64,000 nt of DNA from Lethocerus indicus. Taxonomy: Eukaryota > Arthropoda > Insecta > Hemiptera > Belostomatidae. Under the pieces are notes generated by a model. The model was given only the letters and a program-made list of their open reading frames with translations. It did not search any database and was not told where the DNA came from. The DNA is taken from the NCBI GenBank assembly GCA_019843655.1, contig JACDQD010000001.1, positions 42,786,230 to 42,850,229 on the forward strand, given 5' to 3'. The position numbers were made by a program, and so were the translations under genes. Shown here piece after piece: positions 1 to 10,499 of the stretch. Every line of letters begins with the position of its first letter. The first letter of the stretch is position 1.

Positions 1-62
1 GAGAGTACTCGCAGGTTTTTGGAAGCACGGATAAAATTGTGTTATATATAGTAAATTATATT

Positions 63-86
63 CAGGCTTCTCGTCATCGTCGGTAG
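63..86 (-). ncRNA. Family A hammerhead-like motif, copy 1 (decayed)
   Basis: Read on the minus strand this is CTACCGACGA, then a short hairpin region, then GCCTGAA. It aligns with the family A core found elsewhere in the window but CTGA has become CCGA and GAAA has become TGAA, so it should not be catalytic. The flanking sequence also resembles other family A copies, with a second CAGT-containing motif about 60 bases away. Confidence 0.5.
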
Positions 87-99
87 CTTCGAGTCAATA

Positions 100-1125
100 A
101 AGCAGCTAGGCGCATACACCGCGTCGGCCGCCCGCGAATCACCCCGTCAGTGTACATACATTTTCTGTTGTATATTTATTACCCGGATGGAGTCAACTGC
201 CGGACGGAATGGCTTGGACCGGTATAATTAATAAAGAGGAGTTCGGAAGCGAAGGCGCAAATGGAAAAATCGAATGTCTGAAAATTCGAAATCGGATAGG
301 GGACTCTAGGTGGGCCGTAGACCGTCAATAAATATTCGGTAGGTTTAGTCCGGTATGTCTATTTCCAACTCTACGCAGATGGGCTCGTAGATACGAACTT
401 CCCTACTGGCAGTGAAAACAAATTTTTAATTGAATTAAATTGTGTCCTCCTGGCTTTTAATTACAACTCCCGCTGTTCAACGCACTATTTCACGGGAGCC
501 GAAGCGGCGGTCGTAATATAGCCGAAGAAACGCGATTGACCGTCCCGACAGAGTCGATGTTAGTAGATCGTAAACCGACCTTACCGTAAATAATGATCCG
601 CGGCGTGAGGAGGGGGCATCGGAATTTTCCATTTACCGTATTGAGGCGTTAAAACCTAAATAACGGGCGGATACAAAAAGATCGATGGAAAGCTGATTTT
701 GCGTTCGTTGTATTCAAATCTGGTCGAATGTGTAAGGTATGATCAATGACCCCGTATAATTGAGATTAAGTTACAAGCGCACATATTGCTACTGTACTAT
801 TTTACATATTTTTATATCATTTTATTTAAATATTAGTATAATAATTTATGTAATAAATAACAGTCGCGCAATATTAGTAAATAAATATATGCCATAAACG
901 GAAGAAGGAATGAATTGTTCCTATTGTTTTTGTTAATATTGTTATATATTTTTGAATTTAGATTTATCAGGTTGTTGTATCGTCGAAATAAAACAATTTA
1001 TTCGGTATGTCAGCGGTGTCGCCTTCGAATGTTGACACTCGTTCCCTTATATATCTGACCTTTAATACGGGGCATTCCACAAGCAACAGAATTCATTCAA
1101 ATAAAATACTCGCACCGTGGAATTA

Positions 1126-1127
<2 letters not shown>
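100..1127. other. Unassigned intergenic DNA
   Basis: AT-rich sequence with many in-frame stops on both strands. I see no protein similarity, no RNA gene and no clear repeat here. Several TTAATTA-type motifs occur but without a pattern I can interpret. Confidence 0.5.

Positions 1128-1175
<48 letters not shown>
1128..1175. repeat. (TA)n microsatellite
   Basis: About 24 uninterrupted TA units. The open frame running through it (tyrosine-isoleucine repeats) is a by-product of the repeat, not a gene. Confidence 0.97.
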
Positions 1176-1177
<2 letters not shown>

Positions 1178-1179
1178 GG

Positions 1180-4100
1180 AATGTGTTGGGGGAAAAATAT
1201 TTTGGTTTCAAAAATTTACTTATAAGGGTTTTTTAAAGCGCCACAATTATTATTGGGGTGCCTTGGAAATAATACCAAATTTGACTTCCCGCACCCCAAC
1301 ATCAAAAAGAGATGGATTCCCCTCGATACATAGAAATGGAGAGAAACATTTGTTATTCTTTATTTCATGAAAAATTGGGGACGGGGAAGGAGCACGGAAC
1401 TACACGTGGGGAGGAGAATAGCCGAAGAATCATTCCTCGGCTGATATTGATCCTTCCGCCTTTTGTTCCGAACGCGAACCTGACCGGAAGTAAAAACCGG
1501 GCCCGGTTCTGTTTTCCTTTACCTCGGTATTTCCGACCGAAACCGGCATTCCGCGAAAGTGCTGTGTATTCATAGGTGGTAGGCGGCCTCTTCGGTCTCG
1601 GCTTCGGTTTCTATGTTCAATTTTACGCCTGCGTTGGGCAACGATGCGCCTACCGCTAACAACTACCGAGTGCTGAACGGCCCCGGCTCGATAAAAAAAA
1701 ACATTAAATTTCCTTCCCCTAAGTTCGATCTAAAGACTGGGTCTTATAATTTCTGATGGTATGACCGTCCTTCGACACATGTATCTTTTAAAACTCCACA
1801 AAACGTAGGTCAGACCGCCACATATCCCTTTAAAATCAGTACTCTCCATTAGTAGTTCGTTGTATTTTATTATTCAAGTTTTTCCGTCCTTTTACGAGCA
1901 TATGTTAAATGTTAAATCAGGATGGGACCTGTTATTTTATCTATAAATATTAGCTCGAATTAAATATTATAAGATTGATTATATTTAATTTTCCCAGAAT
2001 ATAATAACGTGGTAGTTATCACTGGGGCCAAGCTGGAAATTATAGGCTACGGATCGTGGCCCACGTTAGGGCTCGGAAAGGTCCTCGGAGGGGTGTACAG
2101 GGAAAGCCACTCGGGGAACGTGGCGACCATTCGTATAAATAAATTCGTAATACTTTATTATGCGGTAAAACGGTGTTGCGATTGTAATTCGCAATTTAAA
2201 TTGGTTTTTGAGTAGCCCCATTCCGCAGTTAAAACCCGAAGAAGATTTAGTTTACTTTTAATATCTGCGAAGTCGGTTATCGGCATATATGCGTATTCCA
2301 ATTAAACAAAGGGGAAAAAAGACAGAAGCAATTAACTTCGGGCAATACAGTGCTGGAAACGGACGAAAAAAATATTTAATTTACCTCCGGTCTCGGAAAA
2401 TTGCCACTCGTCCTTTGATATATTGCCATCCCCTAAGCGATTATTCGTACACGCGATCCTCAATGGGGATTATGCGTTTCGTGAAAATTCATTATTGGTG
2501 GGTGGGCGGGGGGCATTCGTTATGACAGGCTGTCCACTGTTTACTGCCACTTTTTCAGGTTTAATAATCCATTCCCCCTCCCCCTACCACCGGAAAGCGG
2601 CATTTCCAACGATAAACGTGGCATACCTTCGCAGGCACCGACAATCAATAATCCCGGTCGAAAATTCGTCGCCATTTTGTTCCGAGCTCGAGAATTCGGT
2701 TTGTTTTCAATTTCAAACTTGTCTAGTTTTAAAATTGAACGAAAAAATTACTATAAAATCGGCCGCGAGAAGAAATCATTTTCGTACCTGGTATTTAAAC
2801 GTGTATGGCGGTGATACCGTGGTTAGAACAGTATTAAAAGAGTAATTCTCTCTAACTGCAGTGTATTCAGTAGAATCGAGTCGGGCGGTCTGTTCACCAG
2901 CAATTGTTTCCCATCCGAAGAGCGGTTATAAGGCCCGACACCAGTTAGCAACTATAGCTTAGTGGGAGGATTAGGAGAGAAGCCGAATGATGTTACTGTG
3001 TGCACTGGGGCCGGCACACTTTTCCAATTACGGCGTTGAAAATGAAACTCATAATTAAAGGAGGCCGCGCGTACCTGATTCGATACGGGTTTTCCGGTAG
3101 CGGATAACGGCGGGCTGGTAGAGCGCAGTCTGTAAACTGTAGATTGGGAGCCCGGTGTATGGGGAGCTCGGTCCTCTTCCCTAATTAAATTTAACCCGGA
3201 GTTATAATTAATTTCGTTGGCCGCCGATAGAAAATGACGTCGCTATCCCGTCGTCGTGGTGAGGGGGGCGGGCTGCGATCGACGGCCCCATCACTGCCTC
3301 CCCAGTTGTACCCCCACCGCCGGCCTTTACCGACCTAATTATCCGCTTTTAACCCTTGTCTCATCCGATAAATAAACCCTCCCGTCGTCTTAACCCGACG
3401 CACTGGCCATTATGATGCCCGGCATACCGGGCGTTAGACATTTGCCGGGAGGCTGTTCATGGGAAATACTGGCGGGATGAGCCGCGACCTATGTGCCGGG
3501 GAACCCTTCACTACCCCCTGGAGTTGTACCCCTCCCCATCAGCTCCTCTCATCAATTACAAAATAACTAAACGAAGGAAAATTCGCTCTGCCGGTAAGGT
3601 AGGTAACGGCCGCTTCCTATCTAAAAGGCCAGTCACCACCATCATTATGGAGGAATTCCAAAATCACCGGTGATTCGGGTCCGGTTGCATTTCCCTCGAT
3701 TACAATAGGAATGTAAAAAAATAGTAAAAAATACGGGATTTTTGTTAAATATTATATTTCGTATTCCTCCGTCCAAAGAATAGTTTGTGTCTTGTGCAAT
3801 AAATATATCATTAAGGTAGTTGTAGAACAGTTTTTGACTCTATAAATCGTGGAATTTTTCCTCGGGAACTAGGTAAAATAAAAGGGCGACATTACAAAAT
3901 AAAACATTTCATATATTCTGGAAAATATCGAGTTTGTTTCGTGTTATGAATCTGACGTGGTTTTTCACAAGTGCGGCCGACCGACTTGTCATTCACTTTC
4001 GGAAATCACTTTTCCGGTTATTATTGGAACCTCATTATACGGTCCCTATATTGGACCTGTCGCTTGCATCAGTTATCGAATGGGGCCGCCCATGCGAGGT

Positions 4101-4200
4101 CGTTGGGTTTACAATTTACAGCCCGGAGATATCGGTATGTTCAGTGCAGGCAGGATAAAACAACCGGCAACGCGAAAAAAGAGATATAAAGTCGCGGAAA
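1180..4200. other. Unassigned intergenic DNA with GC-rich patches
   Basis: Mixed AT-rich and GC-rich sequence. The stretch around 3060-3380 is rich in CG dinucleotides and carries several TAATTA-type motifs. Open frames of 60-140 codons exist (the longest on the plus strand near 2423-2845), but none shows a recognisable domain, a plausible splice structure or coding character, so I regard them as chance frames. Confidence 0.45.
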
Positions 4201-4205
4201 TTGTA

Positions 4206-4256
4206 CTTACAACCGTAAAGGTTGAGTGTACAATAAATAAAAAATGCTACTAAAGA
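4206..4256 (+). mobile_element. 3' tail of a jockey-like LINE
   Basis: The end of this segment reads TGTACAATAAATAAAAA, preceded by a degenerate CTTACAACCGTAAAGG. The same arrangement, in either orientation, closes the LINE remnants near 8.93, 13.1, 60.3 and 63.05 kb. No coding part could be recognised upstream, so this is probably a severely 5'-truncated insertion. The orientation follows from the A-rich end. Confidence 0.6.
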
Positions 4257-4259
4257 TGT

Positions 4260-5088
4260 TCAGCGATTGGAGCAGAATGAGTGACGACATCCCAACCAAT
4301 ATCGTTAATTACGGTACTAGCGTAGTTCGTTAGCATCTGAATAAGTACCATATCAGTTGTGTTACAACGATTACTGTGGCGTCTGTTTCGTGGATATAAA
4401 TTTCACTTATCTCCTGTCCGTAATATTTTTTTTCCTATACCGGTTGTGCCTTCGCGTTTGATTCTCTGCAGGAAAAATCTCTTTAAATCATTTATACCGC
4501 GGCTCTATGGTGAACTCTTTCGGACGTCGGCGGTGGAGGCTTCAATTTTTAAACTCCGCCCTAGAATAACGGGATTAATTCGACGGTGAACGGGCCCCGT
4601 TTCAGGCCACGAAGGGAGGGAGTGGTGGCGGAATTAATATCCGCGATTAAAATTCCATAAAAATCGTAAATTATCGGGGGATCGGTGAAAGGGCGCCGCC
4701 CATTAATTAGGGAGGCGATGATTAATCCAATAAATGGCTCGTTAAAGCTGTTTTACCGGCCCTTCGCCCTTTTTTTTTACTTTTAAACACTCCGCCCTAT
4801 GATCGTTTTGAAATAACATCCCTGAACTTACTGCATTGTTATAGCGAAGTACACTTGGCCCTTCAATGAGGGAGAATTATGGATAGAGGAAAATCTATGG
4901 ATTAGAAAAATGTAAAGTAAACAAGGGGACTACCAGGGAGGGAGGAACAAAATAAGAATACACTAAGATAGTTATCAACAATGCCATCATATTAACAGGT
5001 GTATTATAAAGATATTCCCCTTTTTACTCTTGTTGTTCTTATCCTTTCTTATATACCGAACAGAGATGTCTTGTGATCTGTTATTAAA
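4260..5088. other. Unassigned intergenic DNA
   Basis: No recognisable gene. A GC/CG-rich stretch with ATTAATTA motifs lies around 4600-4770; the rest is AT-rich. Confidence 0.45.
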
Positions 5089-5090
5089 TG

Positions 5091-5138
<48 letters not shown>
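5091..5138. repeat. (TA)n microsatellite, interrupted once
   Basis: TA units run across the whole interval with a single TT interruption near 5111. Confidence 0.95.
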
Positions 5139-5139
5139 C

Positions 5140-7090
5140 CATTGGTAGACCGATTTTGGCGTAACGACATCTTAACTAGCTAAATAACTCCGTATTTAGG
5201 TAGTGCCGATTGCTCGACACCTAACCCGGTTACCTTTGATAACCTATATAGCCCTTTAAAAGTACAAATCAGCGTTATTTAGGGCGATTATTTGCAGGTA
5301 TTTCACATTGACTATGGACACAGCCGAGTACAACATCTCCGGACCTAGTTTTCAATATTGGTAGGTAAACGCAACACTGTTTCGACAGTGTCTTTTTAGT
5401 TGAAGTTACGGGTGTCCAGGCATTGTTGAGACCGAAGCCCTTCTCTCATATTAGTGCACTTAAGGCGCCGCAAGCGAGAATAGATGGCCATGTGGACAAA
5501 TAGATAGAAATAGAACGTCCTAGTTTATTTTAGAGGGTGTATTTCCTTTTAGAGAGATCATATTTTAGATCCAATAGATACTGTATCTGCATGGTATCTG
5601 TATGACGTGTACCATATTACTGAGGGAATTCCCTTCGCACATTCAATTTTTAAATAATAAAGAATATACGTATATATATATTAATAAAAATAAATAATAA
5701 ATAAGAGCTTATCTCCTATATATGTGTTGTTAAAAGGAATAGTTAATTAGTTAAAAATTAAAGATATTAACAGTTCAGTATCCAACTAAACAAAGACGGA
5801 GTGAACATCCGTAAGGGAATGAAACCATTTGCGTTCATATTTCAGGACAAAAATGTGTATCCTGAAGATAAGACGACAGAGTCGTGCATTTTGTCAACTG
5901 GACTAGAGATGCTAAAAGTGCCCCTGGGGAGCCGACATTACTCTAATGCATTCTGTGGCGGTCACCCGTATTCCGGATTATCCACCGTTTTAAATCTCAG
6001 GGCGCGTTTTGACAGCCGAACGATAAAAATATAATTTTACGGTCTCGTTCCAAGTTGTTTTCTATCGAGCCGCGGAACACTGGGCGTTCTCAGAGGAGGA
6101 CAAGTGGAAAACAAAACATATATTCATGGGGAGGTCCGCCACGGTGGGTTTCCCTTCAACCCCTTGTTTGGTTTCGCGCCGACGTCCGTAGCAGTCTGTC
6201 GGTAATACACTGAGGCCACTTCCTGCCGTTCATGAAGCACATTCTATTATTTATTTTGGTTCCATGTGGGCGACGCTATCTCTGACCGATAATTATGTGT
6301 AGCCAGTCTGTTTTTTCCTTTTTTATTTATTGTATCGAGGCTAAAATTATTCTACTGACTGTCGTGAAAAGGTGGAATCCGCCCTCGGTCTTGCTTGGAT
6401 GAAAAAGTACGGGGCTAATCGCTACTAGTCCTGTATTACAGTGCTGTCTTGCGGTACTAGTATCTAGAGCCGTTCAATTATTGACGGTGTTAGTCATTTG
6501 GCGAAGCATTTATTCGCCATTATACATTAAATTTTCACGAATTCGCATATATTTATATGAATATTTTTTGTTTATATTACGAGCACACGAGTCGAAGAAA
6601 ATTATCAGAAAAATACACCGAATAATTAACAATTTATATGTGCCGTCCTCGGTAGGAATCTGATGGGTAAAATATGTTTCAATATTTTAATGTATATCGC
6701 AATATTGGTTGTTGAAATTGAATAATTAACAAATATTCCGCCGGTGTTATTTAAGTTATATTTTCATACTTCGAAATCGATTCCGATACCTTTTGACGCC
6801 GGTTATTCCATTTATGCCACTGTCAACTCTGCGGGCGACCGAGTTTATCAGGCAACTTTCATGGCTCTAAAACCACCCTTCCTTTTCCGCTTATCGCATA
6901 ATTGGCAGCCGTGTTTTAACAGGAAAAGAAAAACCCCTCAACTCTGTCGGCGAAAGACGGGGACGCCGCAGATAACGGAATAATTTAAAACCGATAATAA
7001 ACCCGATAGGAGACGGCGATGCCGTCACAGCCTATGGACACAGCCGAGGCGCTCCTTTGATTTTCGCTCCCTCCTATCGCCCGTTTCGAC
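5140..7090. other. Unassigned intergenic DNA
   Basis: AT-rich, no gene recognised. Around 6311-6345 a TTTTTTATTTATTGTA run resembles the minus-strand tail of the jockey-like LINEs, but no body could be aligned next to it. A 17-base string CTATGGACACAGCCGAG near 5313 recurs near 7033. Confidence 0.4.
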
Positions 7091-7094
7091 ATCA

Positions 7095-7137
7095 CCAGGA
7101 CGGATTTGGGATTCTCGCTACCGTCAGTAGTCTGTAG
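7095..7137 (-). ncRNA. Family A hammerhead-like motif, decayed copy
   Basis: The minus strand contains CTACTGACGG, GCGAGAAT, then CCCAAAT where functional copies have GCCGAAAC. The flank also shares a stretch (CAGTGCAATTGATAACGCAA near 7244) with the region at 11027-11060, which suggests a larger family A element of which the motif is one part. Confidence 0.5.
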
Positions 7138-7797
7138 AGTCGACTTAACTTTCTTACTGTCCTATTGATGGAATGCTGCTTACGATATTATTTTTTTAAA
7201 TTTAAGTCGCGACTACAACTTTTTATAATTACGTTTAGTGACAGTGCAATTGATAACGCAAATGTACTTTTAACGGAGAATCCACTTCAATGGTTCGCCT
7301 GATCCTGGCCTTACACAATATTATTAAATGAATTTTTATTCATACCTTCTTTGTAGAATATGTCCTATTTGCACGACATAACTACGCATTACTGTCAACT
7401 AAATACACCAAACGAAGCTTGTAATCTGATGAGGGTTGTCTACTAATCTTCTAGCAGTCGTAAAAGTATATAATGGGGATGTTAAATTATAAGAAATACG
7501 AGATTATCCCTTGCTAATGTATATTCCCATTGCTGCAAACAGACCGTTTCGGGACACTTAATAGCGTGTTGACACTGCTGTAGGCTTCAGTGGAGGTGAG
7601 TGCGGAAATAGCGCCTCCTCTCTCAATACCGGTATGAAGAGGCACGTGTAGAACGCGAGTGGGACGCGGGTAAGGAGTAATTGACTCGAGGAGTAGGGCT
7701 AAGTGGGACAGCCCGTGAGAAGTAGGCTCCGGGCTTTTTAGTACCTTTCCCCGATCAGCCGGTTTAACTTTCCATATTTTAAATAATCTCGTTATAT

Positions 7798-8060
7798 TCG
7801 TTTTTCTGCTTTTTTATTGCACAATCTCTTTTATCTACGTGTTATAAAAAAATTTGGTAAACAGGGATTTTATACATCGGTCGACTGTCGGTATGTTGAG
7901 GTCATGGTGATGAGTGGATTGGAAATAGACCGGGGAGCATTGAGGATGGTTCGAAGAACATCCGATTAGAATGTCCGGATGCGAGCAATGTTAGATATCT
8001 CAGTGGAACCCATAGTTCTACAGTGTGCTATAGTGTGGCTAATACAAAGGAACTGCGATT
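7798..8060 (-). mobile_element. Jockey-like LINE 3' remnant, internally deleted
   Basis: On the minus strand a frame gives HDLNIPTVDRCIKSLFTKFF, the characteristic C-terminal word of jockey-clade reverse transcriptases (usually 'DL.IPTV..' followed by a 'HPN' block). It is preceded in other frames by ISDIA/RIR-like residues that match the remnants at 13.4 and 14.95 kb. The coding part runs almost directly into a TTGTGCAATAAAAAAG tail, so the final part of the ORF is missing. Several frameshifts and stops make it a pseudogene. Confidence 0.65.
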
Positions 8061-8069
8061 AAGCAAAGC

Positions 8070-8815
8070 GACGAATGCCATATTTCATTCTACCTTCCGT
8101 CTACACTTCCTTATTTGGTAGACGGTGTCGGCAATGCCCCATCGCCTGTAGCATTTCGGGTGTAAATTAATGAGTCACTATATATCGTCGAAGAAAGTCA
8201 GAATATCTCGGAAAAATGTTTATTACCTCGGGTCTAGAACCCTCCGGAGCGTGGGGGTAGGAACTGTTCACGCGTTTCCAGAATGTCATAGCATCTACCC
8301 TACCTTCTAAAGGCGGTGTTTTATTAAAATTACGTAGGTTTCGCAGGGGGTAAAAGAGGGGGGGATGTCTCACTGCACGGATAGGTCGGTGGGGCGTGTG
8401 AGCGGCATACGCTTACCTCGCTCCGAATTGAAAAACTCGATAAAAGGACTCCCTGGTGAAGGGGGAGGGGGGCGCCGAATAGTAAAAAAGTTTATATAAG
8501 AGCGTAAACCGGAAATTCGGGAACGGGATAAGTTGGGACATTACGCCCTCCCCCTGCCCCAGTCAAAAGCTCGCAACCCCGGTCCCTGGCATAGACCCCT
8601 TTCGCCCAACCGGGATTTCCGCCCTCCTACTGAACTCTATAAGCCGATTTCATTATGCGGGAGCCCGGCCTTCTTGTTTATAGGATGCTGGGATTTTAAG
8701 GTCAATTATTATTAAATTAACTAAGAATCCGAGTCTTTCACTGGATAGTTAAATAATGAAAGCCCATAAAATCTGAATCAGGTAATAATCTGAAATATTC
8801 ACGGACCCACAACAG
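8070..8815. other. Unassigned intergenic DNA
   Basis: Contains two G-rich runs (near 8346-8365 and 8460-8474) and a C-rich stretch near 8545-8600. No gene or repeat was recognised. Confidence 0.4.
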
Positions 8816-8824
8816 AGTGATAAT

Positions 8825-8870
8825 CCGCCAAGGTCCGCCGGCTGGAATCGAACCCGCCCGTTTCACAATC
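8825..8870 (-). repeat. tRNA-like B-box fragment
   Basis: On the minus strand GGTTCGATTCC matches the internal B box of tRNA genes and tRNA-derived SINEs. No cloverleaf could be drawn around it, so it is a fragment and not a tRNA gene. The phrase translates as GIEPAR, a false-protein signature of such elements. Confidence 0.45.
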
Positions 8871-8930
8871 CAAATCGACGTCCCGGATTTGTTATATTTA
8901 AATTTTTGGTACGGTAGAACAATGGAGAGT

Positions 8931-9190
8931 TTTTATTTATTGTACAAGCAACCTTACAGTTATGAGTATAATGGCGGTATGTCTATTTCTATCATTGATT
9001 GTAGTGATAAATGAAACCACCCGGTGATAGTACTTTTTTACTTGTATTTATTATTTATCTGGGTTATAGTCCGAGGAGATCTCTCCGCTAGTGGCGTAGA
9101 GGAGATTGAACGAGCAACCGGAATGGAACTGTAGGAACCGGAATTTCATAAATTCTTTAACTGTTGATATGTTGAGGCCGTCCTGGGACA
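8931..9190 (-). mobile_element. Jockey-like LINE 3' remnant
   Basis: The minus strand encodes GLNISTVKEFMKFRFLQFHS near 9130-9185, aligning with the C-terminal word of the copy at 13.28 kb. A TTGTACAATAAATAAAAA tail follows at 8931-8960. The residues between them are scrambled relative to the better copy, so only the ends of this approximately 260 bp insertion are recognisable. Confidence 0.65.
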
Positions 9191-9199
9191 AGGGAAATG

Positions 9200-9850
9200 T
9201 ACGCATAAGATGTGGACAGCGTTAGGGAAGGGGACTGAGGCGCGTACCGGCTTCTCTCCCAACAGAAATAATGATAAAATCCGTCCGGGGCTCTGGAAAA
9301 ATAAAGGAAGCATACTTCGATTCGGCGTATTATTTTCACACTATACATCCGAGAGGAAACCCCATCTAGCAAATGTGCTCTCAGTCGTCGTTGATAACTG
9401 GATTAGGGCGAAGTGCCATTACTAGGAATACGACGCTCTTAGCACTTGAGACGGCTTTCGGACAGGCTACGTCCCGGTTTTACGATCTAATATAATCTCT
9501 TTAACGGCCATTCCCGGGGCAGCTTTCATTTCCTTCTTAGTTTTTTATATTTTATTTTACTTTTTTTATCAATCTATTCTGAGAATACAGGGGCGGAGGC
9601 AACGAAGTACACCTACGGCGCGTCCCTATTTATCTTCCGGTTTCGACACCGGTTATATTCTCCTTCCCGGCGAAACCCAGTGCAAATATCGATGGGCAAA
9701 TATGAGCGAAACGCGGTTGAAACAAAGGCAAACAAATTTCATCCGTCCTCTGGAATCGCCGATGTAAAAACCAATTTCCAGTAAATCATTTCCGTATAAT
9801 TCGGCGTGTAGGGCTGGAGGATACCCTAGAGCGATGGTAGAAATACCAGA
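9200..9850. other. Unassigned intergenic DNA
   Basis: No recognisable gene. Two overlapping frames of about 71 codons on opposite strands near 9157-9425 are judged to be chance. Confidence 0.4.
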
Positions 9851-9853
9851 ATA

Positions 9854-9897
9854 GTGTGTGAGAACGTCAAATGTAATTATTTAACGTTCTCACACAC
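9854..9897. repeat. Perfect 14-bp inverted repeat (hairpin)
   Basis: GTGTGTGAGAACGT at 9854-9867 is exactly the reverse complement of ACGTTCTCACACAC at 9884-9897, with a 16-base AT-rich loop. A poly-T run follows at about 9909. It could be the core of a small palindromic element or a hairpin in a transcript. Confidence 0.85.
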
Positions 9898-10239
9898 GAT
9901 CCGAATCGTTTTTTTATTGTTATTATTTCGAATTAATTAAACGGGAACTTACGCAGAAATGCGTTATTCCCCTTCCCCGGCGCTTCTGTCGACGTTGTTA
10001 ATAGTTGAAGGGATATTACAAGGAATGTATTAAATTCACTAAATTATTATATCTCGACCTGAAAGTTTCCCGTGTTTAAACTTCGACGGGACCGAGTGCA
10101 CTTCTAGGTTGGCTATCGGTTGGCGCATTGTTCCGCGAGTTTATTGCATAATTTAAATTTTGCATCGCTGTTCGACTACGATTATCGAAAGGCTACAGTA
10201 GGAACGCGAAACAAAACAATTCTACAAAATAATTAGTTC

Positions 10240-10492
10240 TTAATAATTAGTTCCGGTTTTCTAAAAGGAAGAAAGTTTGGTCCGTTACCGGGATTCGGAC
10301 CCGAGATATTCACGACACTAACAAAATTTTGCGTATAATCTGCGATATACTATGTATATTAAGAAAAAAATTAATTATTTGTATTTAAAATAATGGCGCC
10401 AACCTGAAAATCCCGCGTTTGAATCCCGGATAGCGGACCAAACTTTCATTCAATTAGAAAAAGTTTACTAATTAATCGAGGGGGTTTACATA
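10240..10492. mobile_element. Family C element, two arms in inverted orientation
   Basis: The left arm (10240-10325) contains AAAGTTTGGTCCG, then a tRNA-like B box in reverse (GGGATTCGGACCC). The right arm (10394-10492) carries the same series on the opposite strand (CGGACCAAACTTTCATTCAA and GAATCCCGG). Each arm ends in an AATTAGT/AATTAAT-rich segment like that in other family C copies. It is either one fold-back element or two head-to-head insertions. Confidence 0.65.
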
Positions 10493-10499
10493 AAATCGG

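Noticed and set aside
1007..1225. 72-codon frame with a tyrosine-isoleucine repeat
   Set aside because: Produced by the TA microsatellite; no coding character outside it.
2423..2845. 140-codon plus-strand frame
   Set aside because: No recognisable domain, overlaps another frame, and no splice or promoter context.
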